This document shows, piece by piece, positions 60,155 to 64,000 of a stretch of 64,000 nucleotides of DNA. How positions within the stretch are numbered: the stretch's first letter is position 1; each line of letters opens with the position of its first letter. Below the pieces are notes generated by a model. That model worked only from the letters and a program-made list of their open reading frames with translations. It made no database searches and was not told the origin of the DNA. The position numbers and the translations under genes are program-made. Source of the DNA: Solirubrobacterales bacterium. GTDB taxonomy: Bacteria; Actinomycetota; Thermoleophilia; Solirubrobacterales; Solirubrobacteraceae. The stretch covers positions 27,288 through 91,287 of the forward strand of contig DAIDME010000046.1 in the NCBI GenBank assembly GCA_027449125.1, in the 5' to 3' direction.

Positions 60155-62061
60155 CAGGACTTGCGCGCCGCGCGGCGCAGGCGCCGCTCGCGCACGGCCC
60201 CGCGCCGGCTCTCAGGCCTGGCCTTGGTCTGCAGGAACTTGAGCGCCTGCACGTAGAAGAGGCTGGCCGGGTTGCGGATGATGTCGGCGCTGCGCAGCGA
60301 CTCCAGGAACTGCTCGGGGCCGTCAAAGTCATGCATCCTGATCCGCACCGAGCCGAGCCCCTGGGGCACGTGCGCGTCGGAGCCGGCGCCCGCCACGATC
60401 CGGTACTTGGCGGCGAAACGCACCGCCTCCGCGTTGAACTCGGCGATCGCCACGCGGGCGTTGAAGACCTCGATCAGGTCTATGTCGTCCACCACTTCCA
60501 TCAGGTGCCGGTAGTCCGGAACCGAGTGCATGCGATCGAACGGGTGCGGCACGTACACCAGCCCACCCTGGCGCTTGATCTCGGCGATCGTCTGCGCGAG
60601 CGTCATCCCGCGCGGGATCTTCTCCTCGATGAAGAGGCCGATCACCTCGCCCTGCGAGGCGGTCTTGACCTCCTCGCCGACGATCACCTTGATGCCCTTG
60701 GCCTTCGCGGCGGCCTCCAGTGCCCCGGAGATCTCGTTGTGCTCGGTGACCGCGATCGCGCCCAGCCCGCGTGCGCGAGCTTCGGTCAGGAGCACCTCCA
60801 CCGGCGTCGCGCAGTCGTAGGAGTGGTCGGTGTGCATGTGCAGGTCCACGTCGATCAGTGGCCGGTCGGCGACCGCCGCTGCCGCGGCCATCGCCCGTGG
60901 CCGCCGGTCGTGCCGGCGCGCGAGCAGCTGCGCATAGAGCGCCTGGAGCTCGTCCGCCAGGCGACCGTAGCCGAGCTCCTCACGCAGAGGCGCGGTCCGG
61001 GCGCGGTAGTGCTCCAGCTGCGCGCGATCCCGCAGCAGCCCGTTCAGCGCCGCGGCGAGCGTATGCGCGTCCTGCGGCGGGTACTGCAGTCCACGGCTGC
61101 CGTCGCCCAGCAGCTCGGCATAGACGGGGATGCTGCTCGCGACCGGCACCACGCCGCTTGCGAGCGCCGGCAACAGCGCTCCCGGGTCGGGCGTCACGCC
61201 GTCTGAGCCGAGCACGAGCACGTCGGTGTCGGCCATGACCTCGCGCAGCGTTGTCGTCTCCCGGTCGAGGAACCGCAGGCGTGCTGCCAGGCGGCCGCCG
61301 AGCGCGGCGGCCGCCGTGAGCGGACGCGGCGACCACACGGTTGCCTGCCAGTCTGCGTCCGCGTCGAGTAGGCGCAGCGCCCGCAGGAACGTGCGCAGCG
61401 CAGCGCGCTCCTCCGTGGCCGCAAACGTCAGACGCAGTGAGGAGCCGGCAGCGCTGCGCGCCACCGGCTCCGCGGCCGGCAGCACCACCCGGTAGGCGGC
61501 GGGGAAGTAGCGGTCCATCAGCGTCCGGGTCGTGTCGTAGGAGGCCACGCGGGCGTCCAGCCGGCTGAAGAGGAGTTGCGAGAGCGGGCGGCCGAGCTGC
61601 GTCGAGAGCACCCGCTCGGTCGGGTTGTGAAAGGTCGCGACGCTGAGTGCCCGGGCGGTCCGCAGTGCCACGCTGGCGGCGCTCGGCGCGAACGGCTCGT
61701 GCACGTGCACAATGTCGAGTGGCAGGTGCGCGAGCGCCTCCTCGATGGTGCGCGCCACGTCGACCGGCAGCGAGGCTGCGCGGCGTCTGGCCGGAGAGAA
61801 CGGCAGCACCTCGCCGACCGCCAGCACCACCGGGCGCTCGCCGGCGCGCGCGAGCAGCTCGTCGTCGCCTTCCCGTTGCCGGTGCAGCGCGCGGCGGCTC
61901 TCGCGCACCAGCTCGGGGGACTCGGATGGTGCGATGATCAGTACGCGGTGGCCGCGGCGGACGAGCTCCTCGGAGAGCAGCCGCACGTGCTCACCAACCT
62001 CACTCCCGGCCTCCCAGGAGAAGGGGCTCACCTGCGCGATCGTCAGCCGTGGTGCGGGCAC
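60154..62061 (-). CDS. Glycosyltransferase GT4 fused to a PHP-domain phosphoesterase
   Basis: Residues 1 to about 365 are a GT4 glycosyltransferase (QVSPFSWEAGSEVGEHVRLL, DIVHVHEPFAPSA, DGVTPDPGALLPALASGVVP). Residues about 385-600 form a PHP domain with metal-binding motifs DLHMHTDHSYD, VTEHNEISG, GEEVKTASQGEVIGLFI, VYVPHPFDR and GSDAHVPQG. A basic Arg-rich tail follows. The two activities are normally separate. A linked transfer and phosphate removal is inference. Confidence 0.9.
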   Translation of the reverse strand: MPAPRLTIAQVSPFSWEAGSEVGEHVRLLSEELVRRGHRVLIIAPSESPELVRESRRALHRQREGDDELLARAGERPVVLAVGEVLPFSPARRRAASLPVDVARTIEEALAHLPLDIVHVHEPFAPSAASVALRTARALSVATFHNPTERVLSTQLGRPLSQLLFSRLDARVASYDTTRTLMDRYFPAAYRVVLPAAEPVARSAAGSSLRLTFAATEERAALRTFLRALRLLDADADWQATVWSPRPLTAAAALGGRLAARLRFLDRETTTLREVMADTDVLVLGSDGVTPDPGALLPALASGVVPVASSIPVYAELLGDGSRGLQYPPQDAHTLAAALNGLLRDRAQLEHYRARTAPLREELGYGRLADELQALYAQLLARRHDRRPRAMAAAAAVADRPLIDVDLHMHTDHSYDCATPVEVLLTEARARGLGAIAVTEHNEISGALEAAAKAKGIKVIVGEEVKTASQGEVIGLFIEEKIPRGMTLAQTIAEIKRQGGLVYVPHPFDRMHSVPDYRHLMEVVDDIDLIEVFNARVAIAEFNAEAVRFAAKYRIVAGAGSDAHVPQGLGSVRIRMHDFDGPEQFLESLRSADIIRNPASLFYVQALKFLQTKARPESRRGAVRERRLRRAARKS

Positions 62062-62095
62062 GCCTGGGCAGTCTACGCGCGTGCCTGCGGCCGCT

Positions 62096-63958
62096 TCAGC
62101 TCAGGGTGAAGTCGGCGCCGGCGCGCTGCGTCGGCTGGTGTGCGCTGGGCCGGAAGCTCGCCTCCACGCTGACGCGCAGGCGTGCGCTGCCGGCGAGCAG
62201 CGCCCTGCCTGCCGGGGTTAGCCGCAGGACCAGGCGCGCCGGCCCGGCGCTGCGCAGGCGGACGTGCCCGGTGGCGACCAGCACGCGCCCAGCGGCGCCG
62301 GTGGCGTACCAGGAGGTCTCGGCGGTGCCGGCTTCAACCGCCTGGTAGGCGTAGGTGTAGGAGCCCTTCGCGCGGATCCGCGCGAGCCGCGCGGTCGCTC
62401 CGTGCGGCTGCAGGATCGCCGCCAGCGAGAGGCGCGCCTCGCCGGCTGTGGCGGGTGGCAGCGCCACCTCGTGCGGATGCCCGTAGCTGCCGCCGTGCTC
62501 GTTCAGGGTGTAGCCCTGCAGGTCGCCACGCCCGTCCAGGTAGTCGCCTATGACGCTGCAGTCTCCGGTGCCCGTGCAGGCGGAGGCGACCGTTGCGGCG
62601 CTCTGCGTGAGCGCCGCGCCGCGCGGCAGCGGCGCTTCGGTGGCCGGCTGCCAGACGCCGTTGGTCTCGGTCACGAGCAGCCCCTGATTGTCCAGCGCGA
62701 TCGTGGTGTAGACCCCGGTCGCGAGGCAGTTGCCGGGACTCGAGCAGGACACCCAGTCCAGGCCCGCCGCCTGCTTCTGCAGTCCCTTGACCGCGTTTGC
62801 GGGCAGCGTGACCTCGGTGCCCGGCTGCCAGACGCCGCCGCTCTGCTCCAGCAGCAGCCCCTGGCTGTTCTCGCCGTTGTCGTAGTACCAGCCCACGGCG
62901 GTGCAGGCGCCCGCCTGCGGGCAGGCGACGGAAGAGAGCACGGTGTTCTGGTCGCCGAAGGTGCCCGCGGGCGCGGCGCCGCTCGGCAGGGTCGTGCCGG
63001 CCGCGCTCTGCCAGGCGCCGGCCGACTCGCTCAAGAGCAGCCCGAGCGAGTTCTGGAGTGGGTTCAGGTACGTGCCGACGATCGCGCACACGCCGGGCGT
63101 CGCGCAGGCTATGGCCGCCGGAATCGTCTTCGGATCGATGCTCGCGTCGCTCGGCGCCGGGGCCGCCGGCGCCGCGCTCAGGCGCCCGCCGCCGCTGACC
63201 AGCAGGCCAACCTCGTGCCCGGCGGAGTCCAGGTAGGCGCCGGTCGCGGTGCAGCCGCCTGCGGGTGCGCAGCTGACCGCGAGCAGCGCTGCGTCCTGCG
63301 CCTTGATCGGGGCGTCTGCCGGTAGCGGCGACTCGACGCCGCGCAGCCAACGCCCGTTGCGTTCGCGGACGATCAGCGGCTCGAGCACCTCGGCGTTGGT
63401 CTCGTATTGACCTACGGCCAGGCAATTGCCGGGAGACGAGCAGGAGACGGCGCTCAGGCTGACGCCGTCGGCGACGCCGCCGTGGGCCTGGGGAGTCCTG
63501 ATCGCGTTGGCCGGCAACTCCAGGCGTGTTCCTTGCGGCCAGCGCCCGTTGTGCTCCTGGTAGAGGACGCCGTGGTCCACGGCGTCCTGGGTGGTGTAGC
63601 TGCCTACGGCCGCGCACTGGCCCGGCGCCGGGCAGGAGATGCCGACCAGGCCACCGCCGCGGGAGCTCTTGAAGGGGCTCGCGGCAGCGCCCGCCGGCGC
63701 CCGCGCCTGCACGGCGCGTCGCCAGCGGCCGCCCGCTTCGGTCACGAACAGCGCCTGGCTGTCACCCAGCGCGTCGTAATAGCTGCCGATCGCGCCACAG
63801 TCGCCGGTCGCGGGGCAGGACAGCGCGAGCAGTTGTGCGCCGGCGGGAACTGTCGGCAGGGGCCGCGGTTTGCCGGCCGCCTCGGCGGGCGCGGCGAGCA
63901 GCGCGCCGGCTGCCAAGCCGACCAGGAGTGACAGGCAGCCAGCTCGCAGTTGGCGCAT
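62096..63958 (-). CDS. Secreted protein with eight C-x5-C repeats
   Basis: An N-terminal signal peptide (CLSLLVGLAAGALLAAPAEA) is followed by about eight repeats of 55-70 residues. Each has a core such as SCPATGDCGAIGSYYD, SCPAPGQCAAVGSY or SCSSPGNCLAVGQY, with two cysteines five residues apart, then a strand pair and a LVTEANGVW-type segment. The layout suggests a beta-propeller with one disulfide per blade. The C-terminal 130 residues form a different domain with VRLRSAGPARLVLRLTPAGR. ATG 63958 is preferred over 63979. Function unknown. Confidence 0.85.
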   Translation of the reverse strand: MRQLRAGCLSLLVGLAAGALLAAPAEAAGKPRPLPTVPAGAQLLALSCPATGDCGAIGSYYDALGDSQALFVTEAGGRWRRAVQARAPAGAAASPFKSSRGGGLVGISCPAPGQCAAVGSYTTQDAVDHGVLYQEHNGRWPQGTRLELPANAIRTPQAHGGVADGVSLSAVSCSSPGNCLAVGQYETNAEVLEPLIVRERNGRWLRGVESPLPADAPIKAQDAALLAVSCAPAGGCTATGAYLDSAGHEVGLLVSGGGRLSAAPAAPAPSDASIDPKTIPAAIACATPGVCAIVGTYLNPLQNSLGLLLSESAGAWQSAAGTTLPSGAAPAGTFGDQNTVLSSVACPQAGACTAVGWYYDNGENSQGLLLEQSGGVWQPGTEVTLPANAVKGLQKQAAGLDWVSCSSPGNCLATGVYTTIALDNQGLLVTETNGVWQPATEAPLPRGAALTQSAATVASACTGTGDCSVIGDYLDGRGDLQGYTLNEHGGSYGHPHEVALPPATAGEARLSLAAILQPHGATARLARIRAKGSYTYAYQAVEAGTAETSWYATGAAGRVLVATGHVRLRSAGPARLVLRLTPAGRALLAGSARLRVSVEASFRPSAHQPTQRAGADFTLS

Positions 63959-64000
63959 GCGGCCAGCATAGAGCCGCACCGTAAGAGTGGCGCGAGAGCG

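Overview
The window is high-GC DNA from an actinobacterium. The gene set fits class Thermoleophilia (Solirubrobacterales-like): a PASTA kinase operon with Ddl, a ThiE with a membrane tail, and relics of a phosphotransferase-aminotransferase fusion gene. That placement is an inference from gene content and protein style; no rRNA or tRNA gene was seen. Coding density is high, and many neighbours overlap by 1-4 bp (ATGA, GTGA and TTGA junctions).

1-7.9 kb is a cell-wall and housekeeping block: a partial penicillin-binding protein, a PASTA Ser/Thr kinase and D-Ala-D-Ala ligase on +; then a second Ser/Thr kinase, PurM, UppP and a DedA protein on -. 7.9-23.2 kb is a surface-glycan cluster on +: DegT aminotransferase, DUF354 protein, membrane-anchored 4,6-dehydratase, LytR_C protein, histidine phosphatase, FlgD-like exported protein, Wzx-type flippase, three glycosyltransferases, a PglC-like phosphoglycosyl transferase, a NeuD/PglD-like acetyltransferase and a sugar epimerase. 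23.2-29.5 kb holds a palindrome/tandem-repeat intergenic region, an orphan beta-class DNA methyltransferase, a hypothetical protein, a lipoyl-less E2, dihydrolipoyl dehydrogenase, ThiE with a membrane tail, and a SnoaL-like protein.

29.5-47.4 kb is a catabolic cluster: dehydrogenase, C-C hydrolase-like alpha/beta hydrolase, HAAT-type ABC importer with fused LivG-LivF, LacI regulator, E1 alpha-beta fusion plus E2, VOC protein, GntR regulator, two aldehyde dehydrogenases and an M24-fold protein. The 14-mer TGCAAACGATTGCA occurs exactly three times, before the dehydrogenase, the importer and the second aldehyde dehydrogenase, with a 13/14 copy near the importer promoter. It has the form of a LacI-family operator and marks a probable local regulon. 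The substrate is not identified.

47.4-51.3 kb carries ArgF, a TRAM-domain RNA methyltransferase, a quinone-oxidoreductase-like protein and a cupin protein. 51.3-59.4 kb is a mosaic, partly lower-GC island. A 346-bp direct repeat, a displaced cupin C-terminus, a frameshifted phosphotransferase relic and an aminotransferase/oxidoreductase chimera surround two gene sets. One (+) encodes a Tat-exported protein with 22 cysteines in its last 149 residues, a MauE-like membrane protein and a small exported protein. The other (-) encodes a DUF1906 protein, a BNR-repeat protein and a small membrane protein. The Cys-rich/MauE pair is the best candidate for an undescribed system. 59.5-64 kb has a UDG-fold Fe-S protein, a glycosyltransferase-PHP fusion and an eight-repeat secreted protein, all on -.
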